Shown one piece after another: positions 6,122-6,136 of a DNA stretch of 6,136 bases. Below the pieces are notes generated by a model. That model made no database searches, was not told the origin of the DNA, and was given only the letters and a program-made list of their open reading frames with translations. The position numbers and the translations under genes were made by a program. The stretch's first letter is position 1. The number at the start of each line of letters is the position of its first letter. This DNA comes from an uncultured cyanobacterium (GTDB lineage: Bacteria > Cyanobacteriota > Cyanobacteriia > Phormidesmidales > Phormidesmidaceae): NCBI GenBank assembly GCA_938029995.1, contig CALHGI010000362.1:1-6136 (forward strand), read 5' to 3'.

Positions 6122-6136
6122 ACAGGAGTTAGCTCG

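Larger units (their letters stand above)
5631..6136. other. Non-coding region after fadE (506 bp), repeat-rich at its end
   Basis: No convincing gene is seen. A GC-rich hairpin lies just after fadE (5657-5687). Bases 5688-5871 hold nothing I recognise: one + strand frame stays open for 65 codons (5652-5849) but lacks an ATG or a recognisable motif. From 5872 to the window end the DNA is packed with short tandem, direct and inverted repeats. Confidence 0.7.

Overview
The window is a fatty-acid beta-oxidation gene cluster, all on the + strand: the 3' two-thirds of a FadN-type 3-hydroxyacyl-CoA dehydrogenase/enoyl-CoA hydratase (1-1613, cut by the left edge), a complete FadA thiolase (1672-2853), and a complete long E. 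coli-type FadE acyl-CoA dehydrogenase (3192-5630). Together they cover all four steps of the cycle. FadE makes the trans-2-enoyl-CoA, FadN hydrates it and oxidises the 3-hydroxyacyl-CoA, and FadA cleaves the 3-ketoacyl-CoA to acetyl-CoA and a shortened acyl-CoA. The order fadN-fadA-fadE is the one known from Bacillus subtilis, but this FadE is of the longer membrane-anchored enterobacterial type.

The repeats in the non-coding DNA point to a cyanobacterium, probably a filamentous one. These are a 36-bp perfect palindrome with CCCGTAGGGGC arms (3066-3101), CTTCGACTCCGCTCAGCC-type repeats in both orientations (5872-6105), and a TTCGCGAAGCGTCTC-type repeat (6105-6121). There is also one HIP1-like GCGATCGC octamer (1783-1790), which alone is weak evidence. 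This assignment is recalled pattern knowledge, not a search result. If it is right, a full beta-oxidation set is notable, because most studied cyanobacteria are thought to lack the classical pathway.

Layout: fadN and fadA are 58 bp apart, with a small hairpin in the gap and a good Shine-Dalgarno before fadA, so they are probably co-transcribed. Between fadA and fadE lie 338 bp holding a long imperfect fold, the 36-bp palindrome, and a possible promoter with an inverted repeat over its -10, so fadE may have its own transcription start. A GC-rich hairpin follows fadE and may be its terminator. The last 500 bp have no convincing gene and end in a dense patch of tandem, direct and inverted repeats.

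The clearest anomaly is compositional. Third-codon-position use flips sharply from G-rich to C-rich inside fadA near base 2220, and drifts back from C-rich to G/T-rich along fadE. This suggests a mosaic history or some other regional mutational effect.
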